Of a DNA stretch of 43,794 nt, positions 32,621 through 40,800 are shown piece after piece. The notes beneath the pieces are model-generated. The model saw only the letters and a program-made list of their open reading frames with translations, was not told where the DNA came from and searched no databases. Position 1 is the first letter of the stretch. Every line of letters starts with the position of its first letter. The stretch spans positions 1 to 43,794 of the forward strand of contig JASLCF010000053.1 of the NCBI GenBank assembly GCA_030146155.1, in the 5' to 3' direction. Position numbers and translations under genes: made by a program. The stretch is from Savagea sp. Lineage in GTDB: Bacteria > Bacillota > Bacilli > Bacillales_A > Planococcaceae.

Positions 32621-33808
32621 ATGGATTATGCAAGTATGAGTGCAAATCTACTTTTAGTATCTTTCATTACCTATTTACTCGCAGTACCATTCTTTGGGGG
32701 AGCGATTAAAAAGTCAGATTCCCAAGCCTCTTATCAAAAGAGCAGATGGGGAACAATTGGTTTTGTTTTAACGGTTATTGGGTTTGTAGCACACATCGGT
32801 TACTTCATTACACGATGGATTGCATCTGGTCACGCACCAGTAAGTAATATGTTTGAATTTACAACTGCTTTTGCGATGATGTTAGTCGGTGCATTTATTT
32901 TAATTTTTGTGATGTACCGTACGCCGTCACTTGGTTTATTCGCTTTACCTATTGCGATTATTATTATCGCTTATGCGAGTATGTTCCCACGTGAAATTAC
33001 GCCATTAATTCCAGCACTTAAAAACACTTATTGGTTAACGATTCACGTCATTACAGCAGCGCTGGGTGAAGCGATTCTTGCAATTTCTGCAGTAGCTGGT
33101 TTGATTTACCTGATTAAAAACATTGATATGTCACGTAAATCAAAAGAGCGCTTCTGGATTGAAGCGGTTATGTTCACTTTAATTTTAGTAGTAGGATTTG
33201 TCGTATCAAGTGTAGGGTTCGGTGCATTTGGTACGGAAACAGAATTTACTTACATTAATAAAGATGGAAAAGAAGCTAAAGTTGAATACATTTACCCAGC
33301 ACTTTTTGGTATGAATGAGTATGAGAAAATTACACCGGGTGGAATGGAACCTTTAACAGATTTACCACCTGTAATGAACGCGAAAACATTGACGACATTT
33401 ACATGGTCTGTGTTGTTCGGAACAGTTATTTACCTCATTTTAAGATTGATTGCTCGCCGTCCTTTAGCGGCTGTTGTTCAACCGTTAGCGAATCGAGCGA
33501 ACTCTCAGTTAATGGATGAGATTGGCTATCGTTCAGTATTAATTGGTTTCCCAGTCTTTACTTTAGGGGCTTTAATCTTCGCAATGATTTGGGCACATGA
33601 AGCTTGGAGTCGTTTCTGGGGATGGGACCCGAAAGAAGTATGGGCACTCATTACTTGGTTATTCTACGCAGCATTCCTTCACTTACGTTTAGCTCGTGGG
33701 TGGGAAGGGAAGCGTTCAGCTTGGTTAGCGGTTATTGGTTTCATCATTATCATGTTCAACTTGATTGCGGTTAACTTAATTATTGCTGGACTTCACTCGT
33801 ACGCATAA
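32621..33808 (+). CDS. resC: cytochrome c biogenesis haem ligase subunit ResC (CcsA type)
   Basis: ResC carries the haem-handling WWD domain of System II cytochrome c maturation. The 395-residue integral membrane protein has about eight hydrophobic helices and the WWD-related motif RFWGWDPKEVWALITW near residue 330, with His residues in helices on either side (TIHVITAALGE and HLRLARGW). It is the last gene of resABC. A repeat-type terminator 65 nt downstream separates it from resDE. Confidence 0.95.
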   Translation: MDYASMSANLLLVSFITYLLAVPFFGGAIKKSDSQASYQKSRWGTIGFVLTVIGFVAHIGYFITRWIASGHAPVSNMFEFTTAFAMMLVGAFILIFVMYRTPSLGLFALPIAIIIIAYASMFPREITPLIPALKNTYWLTIHVITAALGEAILAISAVAGLIYLIKNIDMSRKSKERFWIEAVMFTLILVVGFVVSSVGFGAFGTETEFTYINKDGKEAKVEYIYPALFGMNEYEKITPGGMEPLTDLPPVMNAKTLTTFTWSVLFGTVIYLILRLIARRPLAAVVQPLANRANSQLMDEIGYRSVLIGFPVFTLGALIFAMIWAHEAWSRFWGWDPKEVWALITWLFYAAFLHLRLARGWEGKRSAWLAVIGFIIIMFNLIAVNLIIAGLHSYA

Positions 33809-33873
33809 GACAAACACCTTTGTCAAATGACGGGGTGAAGAATAATCTATTTCAAGAAAATAAGAAGGATAGA

Positions 33874-33919
33874 ACTCGTCGAGAAGTCAGTCTAACTGAT
33901 TTCTCGGCGAGTTTTTTTG
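33874..33919 (+). terminator. repeat-borne terminator after resC (copy B, hairpin module alone)
   Basis: ACTCGTCGAGAAGTCAG (33874-33890) pairs with CTGATTTCTCGGCGAGT (33896-33912), loop TCTAA, followed by seven Ts. It is homologous to the hairpin in the composite repeats at 24521 and 40285. An A-to-G change in the 5' arm is matched by T-to-C in the 3' arm, so the pairing is preserved. Modules 1 and 3 of the repeat were not found here. Confidence 0.9.
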
Positions 33920-34331
33920 ATAGAAGTGATTCAAATAACCTTTTATTTTTCATTCCAAAGGGTCTCTCCATAAGCATTCAACGATTGTTAATTAGTGACA
34001 AGTGAGTTACTCCTGAATGGGGGTTTCTATTCATTTAAACTTATTTTATTTATGGTTGAAGTGTAGAGCTTCGAGTCGCTTACCATCCGATTGAAACGGA
34101 TATCAGCGTGTAATGGGCTTGTTTCATTTCATCCCTATGTGTCCTTTGATAAAGTTAGGAATTTTTTCATCCTCCTCATTTATTGTGCAATTGTTTTTTT
34201 ATTCGAGTGGATGAAGGATTATTTGCTTCGGGTGCTAACTAGATATCCTTAGTTATTCATTGCTGACTGCGAATCAGATTGAGTTTGAGGAGAAATTTTA
34301 AATCATCTTTATGCCCAAAAGAGTGAATCAA
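33920..34331 (+). other. non-coding gap between resC and resD
   Basis: About 400 bp without a supported gene on either strand. A 61-codon frame beginning at 33820 crosses the terminator and has no family resemblance or ribosome binding site. TTGAAGTGTAG near 34059-34070 recalls one edge of the composite repeat, but the match is too short to call. Confidence 0.4.
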
Positions 34332-34364
34332 TGGTAAAATGAAACATAGCGTAAAGAACGCTAT
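34332..34364 (+). promoter_or_regulatory. promoter and small leader hairpin of resD
   Basis: TGGTAAAAT (34332-34340) is an extended -10 element. Just after it, ATAGCGT (34346-34352) and ACGCTAT (34358-34364) form a 7-bp hairpin at the probable mRNA 5' end, about 40 nt before the resD ATG. Its position suggests mRNA stabilisation or an operator; neither is shown. Confidence 0.45.
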
Positions 34365-34404
34365 TTCTTAATGAGAGATCGTGAAATGTGAAAGGGGACT
34401 TATC

Positions 34405-35124
34405 ATGGAAGAAACAGTAAAATTATTAGTCGTAGACGATGAAGATCGCATCCGTCGACTGCTTACTATGTATCTTTCTCGAGAAGGCTATGAAATCGAT
34501 GAGGCAGTAGATGGACAAGAGGCACTCGATAAAGCGCTAGAAAATGAATACGCATGTATTTTACTAGATCTCATGTTGCCTGAAATGGATGGCTTAGAGG
34601 TCTTAGAAATGTTACGTGAAAAGAAGAAAATGACACCTGTTATCTTATTAACTGCAAAAGGTGAAGAATCAGACCGAGTGGCAGGCTTTGAAACAGGAGC
34701 GGATGACTATATTGTTAAACCGTTTAGTCCGCGAGAAGTTGTTTTACGAGTAAAAGCACTCCTACGTCGTTCAGCTTCCTTCCCAACAGCTCAGGGGCAA
34801 TCGACTTCAAAAGACTTGGTTGTATTCCCCCAATTAACGATTGACCATGACGCTCACCGTGTGACGGCAGAGGGGCAAGAAGTCAACTTGACACCGAAAG
34901 AATATGAATTGCTTTATTTTTTAGCAAAATCGCCAGATAAAGTATTTGATCGTGAGCAATTGCTAAAAGAGGTATGGCATTATGAATTTTTCGGTGACTT
35001 ACGAACGGTAGATACGCATGTCAAACGTTTACGTGAAAAATTAAGTCGGGTATCTGAAGATGCGGCGAAAATGATTGTGACCGTTTGGGGCGTGGGCTAT
35101 AAATTTGAGGTTCCAAATGAATAG
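34405..35124 (+). CDS. resD: two-component response regulator ResD
   Basis: ResD is an OmpR-family activator of respiration genes in B. subtilis. The 239-residue protein has a receiver domain with acidic DDED near residue 12, phosphoacceptor Asp in LLDLMLPEMDG (about D55) and Lys in IVKPFSPRE. The C-terminal winged helix includes LTPKEYELLYFLA and VDTHVKRLREKL. The ATG at 34405 has AAAGGGG upstream; a GTG at 34381 is rejected. It overlaps resE by 8 nt. Placement after resABC supports ResD over other OmpR-type regulators. Confidence 0.94.
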   Translation: MEETVKLLVVDDEDRIRRLLTMYLSREGYEIDEAVDGQEALDKALENEYACILLDLMLPEMDGLEVLEMLREKKKMTPVILLTAKGEESDRVAGFETGADDYIVKPFSPREVVLRVKALLRRSASFPTAQGQSTSKDLVVFPQLTIDHDAHRVTAEGQEVNLTPKEYELLYFLAKSPDKVFDREQLLKEVWHYEFFGDLRTVDTHVKRLREKLSRVSEDAAKMIVTVWGVGYKFEVPNE

Positions 35125-36880
35125 AATATTTAATTCTGTCGTCGGGAAGCTATGGGCAACCATATTGCTTCTCGTTTCATTTGTTTTGTTTATCGTGACT
35201 TTACTCTTACTGGAATTTTTAAATAATTATCATACAAAACAAGCAGAAGACTCGCTGAAACGAGAGGCAGAAACTTTAACAAAAATTATTCATGATTACA
35301 ATTCATTTCCTGTAATTGATCAAATTATAGATGATATTTTAGATACGGAAACGAATGCGATGGTCATCAGTGATGATCAAACCATCATTCATTCTTTTCA
35401 TAATGGAGAACATGAAAAAGAAATTCAACAACAAATTTTTGAGAGTAAAGAAATTCAAAATCAATCAGCAGAAGTATTGACTGAAATGATTTTACCCTCG
35501 ATGAAAGATGCGTCGGTGATGGAACAATATTTAGTGCTCATTCGCCCTATTATTGAAAGGGAAGGTCAAACATTTTCGATTGTGATGTATCAAAGTTTAG
35601 ATGTTGTTCACCGTACAACGAAGAGTACAACTCATATTGTATTTCTTTCCGCATTGATTGCTTTTTTATTGACTACTTTTTTTGCTTTCTTTTTATCTAG
35701 TCGAATTACCAGTCCATTACGTCGTATGAGAGAAGCCGCGAGTGCAGTTTCCCAAGGGAATTTTGATACCCAACTTCCGGTCACTCAAAATGATGAAATT
35801 GGAGAACTGTCTAAAGCTTTTAATACGATGGGTATTCAATTAAAGGACTACGTGGAAGTCATTAAACAAGAAAAAGAACAACTTTCTAGTGTATTGACTT
35901 CTATGGTAGATGCGGTAATTACATTTAATACAGATTTTGATATTCTTGTGAAAAATCCACCAGCAGAGAAGTTACTCCAAAAGTGGCAATATTCAGATGT
36001 CATTGAAGATGGTGAGTTACCACCACAACTTATTCATATGTTAGATCATGTGATTAACTTTGCTGAACAAGTAGAGGATGAGATTGAAATGGGCCGTCAA
36101 TTTTATGCTGTTTCCATCAGTCCGCTCTATAGTGAAAATAGCATACGCGGAGCAGTCGCGGTACTCAGAGACATGACTGAGCAACATCAATTAGATAAAT
36201 TGCGTTCAGATTTCATCGCCAATGTTTCCCATGAGCTAAGAACACCGATTGCCATGTTACAAGGATACAGTGAAGCGATTATTGATGGCGTGACAGAAAC
36301 AGAAGAAGAAAGTTTAGAGATGGTTCAAATTATTTTAGATGAATCTAAACGAATGAATCGATTAGTCAATGATTTATTAGATTTAGCAAGAATGGAATCC
36401 GGTCACTTACGTCTTTATAAAGAAAAGTTTGAAATGAGTCAATTTATTGAAAGAATGCTTGCTAAATTTGCTCAACGTGCAAAGGAGAATGAAGTAGAGT
36501 TAGTCATGGAAATGAGTCACCCATCAATTGAGCTTGTAGCCGATGAAGATCGCTTAGAGCAAGTCTTAACAAACCTTATCGATAATGCAATTAGGCATAC
36601 ACCTGTGAAGGGGAAGGTGACAATAGCTTGTACGAACTACGATGAAGCTGTAGAGTGTGCGGTTATTGACACAGGCGTGGGTATTCCAGAAGAAGACATT
36701 CCTTATATTTTTGAGCGGTTTTATAAAGCAGACAAAGCGCGTACAAGAGGAACGAGCGGGACAGGATTAGGGTTGGCTATTGTGAAAAATATTATCGACA
36801 CACATGAAGGCATGATTTATGTGAAACGGGGTAAAGACGAAGGAACAATCTTTACATTCGTACTACCTAAAAACTTGTAA
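35117..36880 (+). CDS. resE: sensor histidine kinase ResE
   Basis: ResE phosphorylates ResD in response to oxygen limitation or redox state. The 587-residue protein has two membrane helices (about residues 8-30 and 172-196) bracketing an extracytoplasmic sensor, then HAMP, a PAS-like domain and the kinase core. The phospho-His lies in NVSHELRTP (about H372), the N box is NLIDNAIRHTP, and the G boxes are DTGVGIP and GTGLGLAIV. The ATG at 35117 overlaps the resD stop and has GAGGT upstream. Confidence 0.94.
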   Translation: MNRIFNSVVGKLWATILLLVSFVLFIVTLLLLEFLNNYHTKQAEDSLKREAETLTKIIHDYNSFPVIDQIIDDILDTETNAMVISDDQTIIHSFHNGEHEKEIQQQIFESKEIQNQSAEVLTEMILPSMKDASVMEQYLVLIRPIIEREGQTFSIVMYQSLDVVHRTTKSTTHIVFLSALIAFLLTTFFAFFLSSRITSPLRRMREAASAVSQGNFDTQLPVTQNDEIGELSKAFNTMGIQLKDYVEVIKQEKEQLSSVLTSMVDAVITFNTDFDILVKNPPAEKLLQKWQYSDVIEDGELPPQLIHMLDHVINFAEQVEDEIEMGRQFYAVSISPLYSENSIRGAVAVLRDMTEQHQLDKLRSDFIANVSHELRTPIAMLQGYSEAIIDGVTETEEESLEMVQIILDESKRMNRLVNDLLDLARMESGHLRLYKEKFEMSQFIERMLAKFAQRAKENEVELVMEMSHPSIELVADEDRLEQVLTNLIDNAIRHTPVKGKVTIACTNYDEAVECAVIDTGVGIPEEDIPYIFERFYKADKARTRGTSGTGLGLAIVKNIIDTHEGMIYVKRGKDEGTIFTFVLPKNL

Positions 36881-36926
36881 CCTTTTGAAAGGTGAAACGA
36901 CTTATCTTATGAACGGGGGAATCTGA

Positions 36927-37457
36927 ATGAATCGCGAAGTGTTTCAACATTTATATGAACAATATCACGCTGACGTCTTTCATTTTCTCATCTATTTAGT
37001 CGGTAATCGTTCGGTAGCGGAAGATTTATCCCATGAAGTGTATATTCGAGTTTTTCGTGCATATGCCCAGTTTGAAGGCCGAAGTAGCGAGAAGACATGG
37101 CTATTTTCAATCGCAAAAAATGTAGCGATTGATCATTTTCGGAAAAAAGGTGTGCGGGATAAATATCGGTCTGATGCATTTGACTTTGAGCGAGATGAAC
37201 TTGTAGCACTTGCGCCTCTTCCAGAAGAAATTGTCGCTTTGAACGATGAAATGCAACAATTGTTTATTGCTCTTCAGCAGTGTACTCCTGATCAAAAATC
37301 TGTCATAAGCTTAAGATTTCTTCAAGAAATGTCAATTGCTGAAACAGCTGCTATTATGGACTGGACAGAATCAAAAGTGAAGACTACCCAGCATCGGGCT
37401 ATACAGCGTTTAAAGCAATTGTTAAAGGCGGAACAAAGAGGTGAAGAACATGTCTGA
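36927..37457 (+). CDS. sigX: ECF RNA polymerase sigma factor SigX
   Basis: The 176-residue protein has ECF sigma regions 2 (LVGNRSVAEDLSHEVYIRVF, then TWLFSIAKNVAIDHFRK) and 4 (KSVISLRFLQEMSIAETAAI), with no region 3. In B. subtilis sigX-rsiX lies downstream of resE, as here. SigX there controls cell-surface charge and lipid genes. Overlap with a downstream anti-sigma gene by 8 nt is typical of ECF pairs. A GGGGGA ribosome binding site precedes the ATG. The symbol relies on position as well as motif. Confidence 0.9.
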   Translation: MNREVFQHLYEQYHADVFHFLIYLVGNRSVAEDLSHEVYIRVFRAYAQFEGRSSEKTWLFSIAKNVAIDHFRKKGVRDKYRSDAFDFERDELVALAPLPEEIVALNDEMQQLFIALQQCTPDQKSVISLRFLQEMSIAETAAIMDWTESKVKTTQHRAIQRLKQLLKAEQRGEEHV

Positions 37458-38640
37458 ACAAGAAGATAAAAAAATCATTCGTCAATTAAAGCAATTACCG
37501 ATAATTGAAGATCACCGTTCGGATGATGCCATTTACGACAAATTAGCAGGAGATGATCGCATGAAGAATCAACCAACAAAAAAGAATAAGCTGCCATTAT
37601 GGATTGTTTTAGCGGCTGCATTACTTTTAGCTTTATTAACACCTACTTTGATTAAGCAATTCTCAAATAATGAAGAAGTAGCGGATCAAGCTGAATCCAG
37701 TGAAAAAGAAATCAGCCATAAAGAGGAATCGAGTGATCACTCGACAGCAGAATCGAAAGACAACAAGCAACCTGTGATTAGTGAGCGTACGCTTTTAGGG
37801 AAGTACGCACTTTATGAGCAAGATACAACACAATTTGTGCCTTTCCATGTGGGACTTGCTTCTGAAGATGCTTATGCTGTTCCAGTTACACTATTGCTTC
37901 AGAAGTCGACAGTCGATAGTAAAGCGACAGCTACCTCTGTTGATTTATATAATCGCTACGCAAGTGAAATCGATGAAGAAGCACTAGGCTTTACTTCTTA
38001 TCATCCATTTGATGCGGTAGTTACAAAAGAAACAGATGAAAAAGTGAAATTAGCTTTTGCTAAGAAGGAAGAGGTAGATTACGATCATTTCTTATCGGGG
38101 TCTGCTGCGATTGATATTTTTGGTCAAACGATAGCTTATACATTTCCTGATTTTGAATTAGCTGATGTGACGCAAGAAGATGGCGTGTCACCTATTTATT
38201 TTGGAGGATATAGTCCTGATCCAGTGGGGCCGCTTGAATTAAAACCTCAAGGAAGTGCTTATTATAATTATCCTTATCAAGGTAAAAATTATCTTTTCCC
38301 AGTTGCAAGTTTTGAAGCTGATAATGTAGTAGCGACATTTGAAGAAATGAAGGAATCACCTAATGATTTCCAACAATCAATTGTACCAGAAGGCATTGAT
38401 TATACTGTTGAATCAATGGATGGAACGGTCATTGTTACATTTAACGAAACATTAAAAATGACATCTTTAAATGATGAAGTAGCTTATTTATTAGTAGAAG
38501 GTTTAAATGCTGCGGCAAATAGCTTTGACTTACAACTTCAGTTGAAAAATGTTGAAGAAACGAAGTGGCATAATTTTGATTTAAAACAACCTTTACCTCG
38601 CCCGATTGGTATTAACCCAACACCTTTTGAAGCGAAGTAA
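37450..38640 (+). CDS. rsiX: anti-sigma-X factor RsiX
   Basis: The 396-residue protein has a short cytoplasmic N-terminus (about 55 residues, presumed sigma-binding), one membrane helix (LPLWIVLAAALLLALLTPTL, about residues 53-72) and a large extracytoplasmic domain after a Ser/Glu/Lys-rich linker. This layout and co-translation with sigX identify it as the cognate anti-sigma factor. The ATG at 37450 has AGAGGTGA 5 nt upstream; a GTG at 37441 is within that site. It ends about 13 nt before a repeat hairpin that acts as terminator. Confidence 0.88.
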   Translation: MSEQEDKKIIRQLKQLPIIEDHRSDDAIYDKLAGDDRMKNQPTKKNKLPLWIVLAAALLLALLTPTLIKQFSNNEEVADQAESSEKEISHKEESSDHSTAESKDNKQPVISERTLLGKYALYEQDTTQFVPFHVGLASEDAYAVPVTLLLQKSTVDSKATATSVDLYNRYASEIDEEALGFTSYHPFDAVVTKETDEKVKLAFAKKEEVDYDHFLSGSAAIDIFGQTIAYTFPDFELADVTQEDGVSPIYFGGYSPDPVGPLELKPQGSAYYNYPYQGKNYLFPVASFEADNVVATFEEMKESPNDFQQSIVPEGIDYTVESMDGTVIVTFNETLKMTSLNDEVAYLLVEGLNAAANSFDLQLQLKNVEETKWHNFDLKQPLPRPIGINPTPFEAK

Positions 38641-38652
38641 CCCAAAGTTAAG

Positions 38653-38727
38653 ATAGCGTTAGTGAAATGAAATCAGCTTCTCTTCAGTGAACGAGAGGTC
38701 GATGGATATTCACTAACGTTTTTTTAT
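38653..38727 (+). repeat. 70-bp inverted-repeat hairpin, copy 2; terminator of sigX-rsiX
   Basis: AGCGTTAGTGAA (38655-38666) pairs with TTCACTAACGTT (38709-38720), with a TCTC/GAGA stem inside and TTTTTTT after it. Its sequence aligns with the element at 39967-40035 over most of its length. It is both a member of the repeat family and the evident terminator. Confidence 0.8.
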
Positions 38728-38950
38728 AAAGTATGGAATGAACCCTAGCTCAGTAATTTGAAACGTTGTTCATGGATACGTATCCCTATGATTCGAAAGT
38801 TTTTGAGTGGTTGTTACATGGAGACGGAACAAGGTGGATGACTGTTGGTAGAGAATCCCTTTAAAATTGCTTTCTAAAAACAAAAGAAGTTGGAGTGATG
38901 AAGGAATCACAGCATTTATTCAATTGACTTACAGCTATGAAACCGCTTAT
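38728..38950 (+). other. non-coding gap before the ribU leader
   Basis: No coding region, hairpin or repeat is evident in these 220 bp apart from the promoter that follows. Confidence 0.4.
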
Positions 38951-38979
38951 TTTACTTTTTCAAAAAAATGATGTATAGT
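38951..38979 (+). promoter_or_regulatory. promoter of the FMN riboswitch/ribU transcript
   Basis: TTTACT (38951-38956), a 17-nt spacer and TATAGT (38974-38979) form a good sigma-A promoter about 30 nt before the aptamer. Confidence 0.65.
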
Positions 38980-39016
38980 AAGAGTGTACATAAAATGTAC
39001 TAAAAAAATATTGATT

Positions 39017-39140
39017 CATCTTCGGGGCAGGGTGTAATTCCCGACCGGCGGTAATAGATTTCATTTGTCTACAGCCCGCGAGCGCAAGCTGATTTGGTGA
39101 GAATCCAAAGCCGACAGTATAGTCTGGATGGGAGAAGGTG
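39017..39140 (+). ncRNA. FMN riboswitch (RFN element)
   Basis: The segment carries all conserved FMN aptamer blocks in order: GGGGCAGGGTG, ATTCCCGACCGGCGGTA, AGCCCGCGAGCG, a GATTTGGTGAGAATCC arm, GCCGACAGTATAGTCTGG and ATGGGAGAAGG. The closing stem P1 is CATCTTC (39017-39023) with GAAGGTG (39134-39140). FMN binding should favour the downstream terminator and shut off ribU. Confidence 0.97.
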
Positions 39141-39225
39141 GAGGTCCGAGCGTTTATTTGAAGTGCGTACAATTTGTTTTCTTACCACTCAAAGTAACGT
39201 TTATTTAAGCAACCTTACAACTTAC

Positions 39226-39262
39226 TCCCTTAAAGAACTTATTCTTTAAGGGATTTTTGTTT
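39226..39262 (+). terminator. riboswitch-controlled terminator ahead of ribU
   Basis: TCCCTTAAAGAA (39226-39237) and TTCTTTAAGGGA (39242-39253) form a perfect 12-bp stem with a 4-nt loop, followed by TTTTTGTTT. It lies between the FMN aptamer and the ribU start, so it is the expected expression platform. Confidence 0.93.
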
Positions 39263-39326
39263 GCGTATGCTCAAATTCCGGCCTTTCCTCTTTGTGAAGT
39301 GAATCGCACAAAAGGAGAAGAAAGAA

Positions 39327-39917
39327 ATGAAGAACAACAAGTTACAAAAGATGGTCATTATCGCAATGTTAAGTGGGATTGCAACGGTATTAATGAAATT
39401 GAATTTTCCACTGCCTTTACTACCACCGTTTTTAAAGATTGATTTCGCTGAAGTACCTGCTGTCTTGGCATTATTAACATTAGGTCCAGTTGCAGCAATT
39501 GGCGTTGAGTTCTTCAAAAATGTGTTTTATTTATTGTTATCAGGTAGTGTGACAGGTGTGCCTGTTGGTGAGCTTGCGAATTTTACAACCGGTGTTCTCT
39601 TTTTAATTCCGATTTATATCGTTTATCGTAAAGTCGCTTCTGACAAAGGATTAAAAATGGGAATGATCGCAGGTACGATGACAATGGCAGTTGGCATGAC
39701 TGTATTAAATTATTTCGTTTTCCTACCGATGTATACGTATTTCTTAAATATGGACGCAATGGTTGGGCCAGAGTTACTGAAATATTTAGTAGCGGGTATT
39801 CTTCCATTCAACTTAATTAAAGGTGTATTAGTGACTGTTGTGACCTTGGTGTTGTTCAACAAAATGCAACCATGGATTACAAAACAACAAAAACAATTTC
39901 AGTCGAAACAAGTTTAA
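39327..39917 (+). CDS. ribU: riboflavin ECF transporter substrate-binding subunit RibU
   Basis: RibU (FmnP) is the S-component that binds riboflavin and works with a shared EcfAA'T module. The 196-residue protein has about five to six membrane helices and the typical ATVLMKLNFPLPLLPPFLKI start, followed by the DFAEVPAVLALLTLGP segment of RibU proteins. The upstream FMN riboswitch makes the substrate assignment firm. AAAGGAG precedes the ATG. No ecfA or ecfT gene is in the window. Confidence 0.95.
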   Translation: MKNNKLQKMVIIAMLSGIATVLMKLNFPLPLLPPFLKIDFAEVPAVLALLTLGPVAAIGVEFFKNVFYLLLSGSVTGVPVGELANFTTGVLFLIPIYIVYRKVASDKGLKMGMIAGTMTMAVGMTVLNYFVFLPMYTYFLNMDAMVGPELLKYLVAGILPFNLIKGVLVTVVTLVLFNKMQPWITKQQKQFQSKQV

Positions 39918-39925
39918 CTATTGAA

Positions 39926-39954
39926 AGAATCGCTCCTAGGAGTGATTCTTTTTG
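39926..39954 (+). terminator. terminator after ribU
   Basis: AGAATCGCTCC (39926-39936) pairs with GGAGTGATTCT (39939-39949), and TTTTTG follows. It is 8 nt after the ribU stop. Confidence 0.9.
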
Positions 39955-39966
39955 TTTCTATAATTG

Positions 39967-40035
39967 ATAACGTTGGTGAAAGAAAATCCCTTCTCTTGAA
40001 CAATGGAGAAGATGATGGAATTTCACTTACGTTAT
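39967..40035 (+). repeat. 70-bp inverted-repeat hairpin, copy 3
   Basis: ATAACGTTGGTGAAA (39967-39981) and TTTCACTTACGTTAT (40021-40035) are imperfect terminal inverted repeats. CTTCTC/GAGAAG pair in the middle. The element aligns with that at 38653 and, at its ends, with that at 14372. It follows a complete terminator, so termination alone does not explain its presence. Confidence 0.75.
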
Positions 40036-40140
40036 TTTTATTTGAAATGGAAAACAAGTGAAGCGCCTTGTAGAATTAAAGTTGTCGAAAACCCTCATCT
40101 AAGAGGAGACGCTTGTCAATCACTAATGAGATTAGAATGC

Positions 40141-40372
40141 GAGTTGTTTGAAGTGTAGGATGATGACTTCTTGGGATTTTAGCGTACAAACGAGACCCTA
40201 TACAGAGCGGAGCGTAGGAAGCGGCTCACCACCCTAGGAACGTGTCCATCTGGAACGGAAAGCTAGCTCACCCCTTTAAAAAGAACTCGTCAAATAATCA
40301 GTTACACTGACTTCTTGACGAGTCTTATAGTCAATCTCTATTTATCCGACTAACATTCTTCACTAACGTAAT
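40141..40372 (-). repeat. composite structured intergenic repeat, copy C (inverted)
   Basis: Read on the minus strand this has the same three modules as 24472-24717. First comes ATTACGTTAGTGAAGAATG with TTAGTC, then the 17-bp hairpin (40285-40323). The third module contains TTCCAGATGGACACGTTCCT, GAGCCGCTTCCTACGCTCCG, GGGTCTCG and AGTCATCATCCTACACTTCA. The two copies differ at many positions, so they are old rather than recent duplicates. No gene is seen in the rest of the 39955-40405 gap. Confidence 0.8.
40277..40323 (-). terminator. repeat-borne hairpin with minus-strand T-run
   Basis: ACTCGTCAAATAATCAG (40285-40301) pairs with CTGACTTCTTGACGAGT (40307-40323) around a TTACA loop. The T-rich tract (TCTTTTT) follows only when read on the minus strand, so this copy can back up termination of ferredoxin transcription. 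Confidence 0.7.
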
Positions 40373-40405
40373 TTGATCAAGCATTTTCTTTTTCGTGTGA
40401 GAAAC

Positions 40406-40440
40406 AAAAAGAGAGCTCTGACAATAGGGTCAGACTCTCA
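40406..40440 (-). terminator. terminator of the ferredoxin gene
   Basis: On the minus strand GAGAGTCTGAC pairs with GTCAGAGCTCTC, with a small internal bulge, and TTTTTG follows. It lies about 10 nt past the fer stop. Confidence 0.85.
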
Positions 40441-40450
40441 TCAATAGGCT

Positions 40451-40699
40451 CTATTCAAACTTTAATGCATCGCCATCAAAAGATTCATCTGCAATCTTGA
40501 TTGAATCCGTTGGGCAACCATCAAATGCATCCTCTAAATCTTCCATTAGTTCTTCTGGAACTTGTTCTGTTCCCATGTTATCATCTAAGATAACAAAAGC
40601 GATACCTTCATCATCATAATCATATATATCAGGTGCAGCGGCTCCGCAAGCGCCACAAGCGATGCAAGTATCTTGGTCAACAATCGTATACTTTGCCAT
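40451..40699 (-). CDS. fer: ferredoxin, single [4Fe-4S] type
   Basis: The 82-residue acidic protein has the cluster ligands CIACGACG (C-x2-C-x2-C) near the N-terminus and the fourth Cys in DGCPTDSIKI, as in monocluster Bacillus ferredoxin (B. subtilis Fer). It carries one electron at low potential in the cytoplasm. The ATG has AAGGAGAG 8 nt upstream. It is divergent from ypbB-recS, exactly as in B. subtilis. Confidence 0.95.
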   Translation of the reverse strand: MAKYTIVDQDTCIACGACGAAAPDIYDYDDEGIAFVILDDNMGTEQVPEELMEDLEDAFDGCPTDSIKIADESFDGDALKFE

Positions 40700-40745
40700 A
40701 GTTCATACTCTCCTTCTTTCTAACTCATCATTTTCATTCTATACT

Positions 40746-40774
40746 ATTCTAAATCTGTTTGCTTTGTTTTTCAA
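40746..40774 (-). promoter_or_regulatory. promoter of fer
   Basis: On the minus strand TTGAAA and TAGAAT are separated by 17 nt, 46 nt upstream of the fer ATG. The element lies within the 100-bp divergent region shared with ypbB. Confidence 0.6.
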
Positions 40775-40800
40775 CAATAAAACACAATGGAGTTGAAAAC

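Noticed and set aside
33820..34005. 61-codon frame after resC
   Set aside because: It reads through the repeat-borne terminator hairpin, has no ribosome binding site and no recognisable domain.
34059..34100. Possible third full copy of the composite repeat
   Set aside because: Only TTGAAGTGTAG and a few scattered bases match one edge; too short to distinguish from chance.
36893..36917. Autoregulatory ECF promoter of sigX (AAC-N15-CGGG)
   Set aside because: The -10-like CGGG overlaps the sigX ribosome binding site, so a transcript from it would lack a usable leader. The spacing and CGTC match are also poor.
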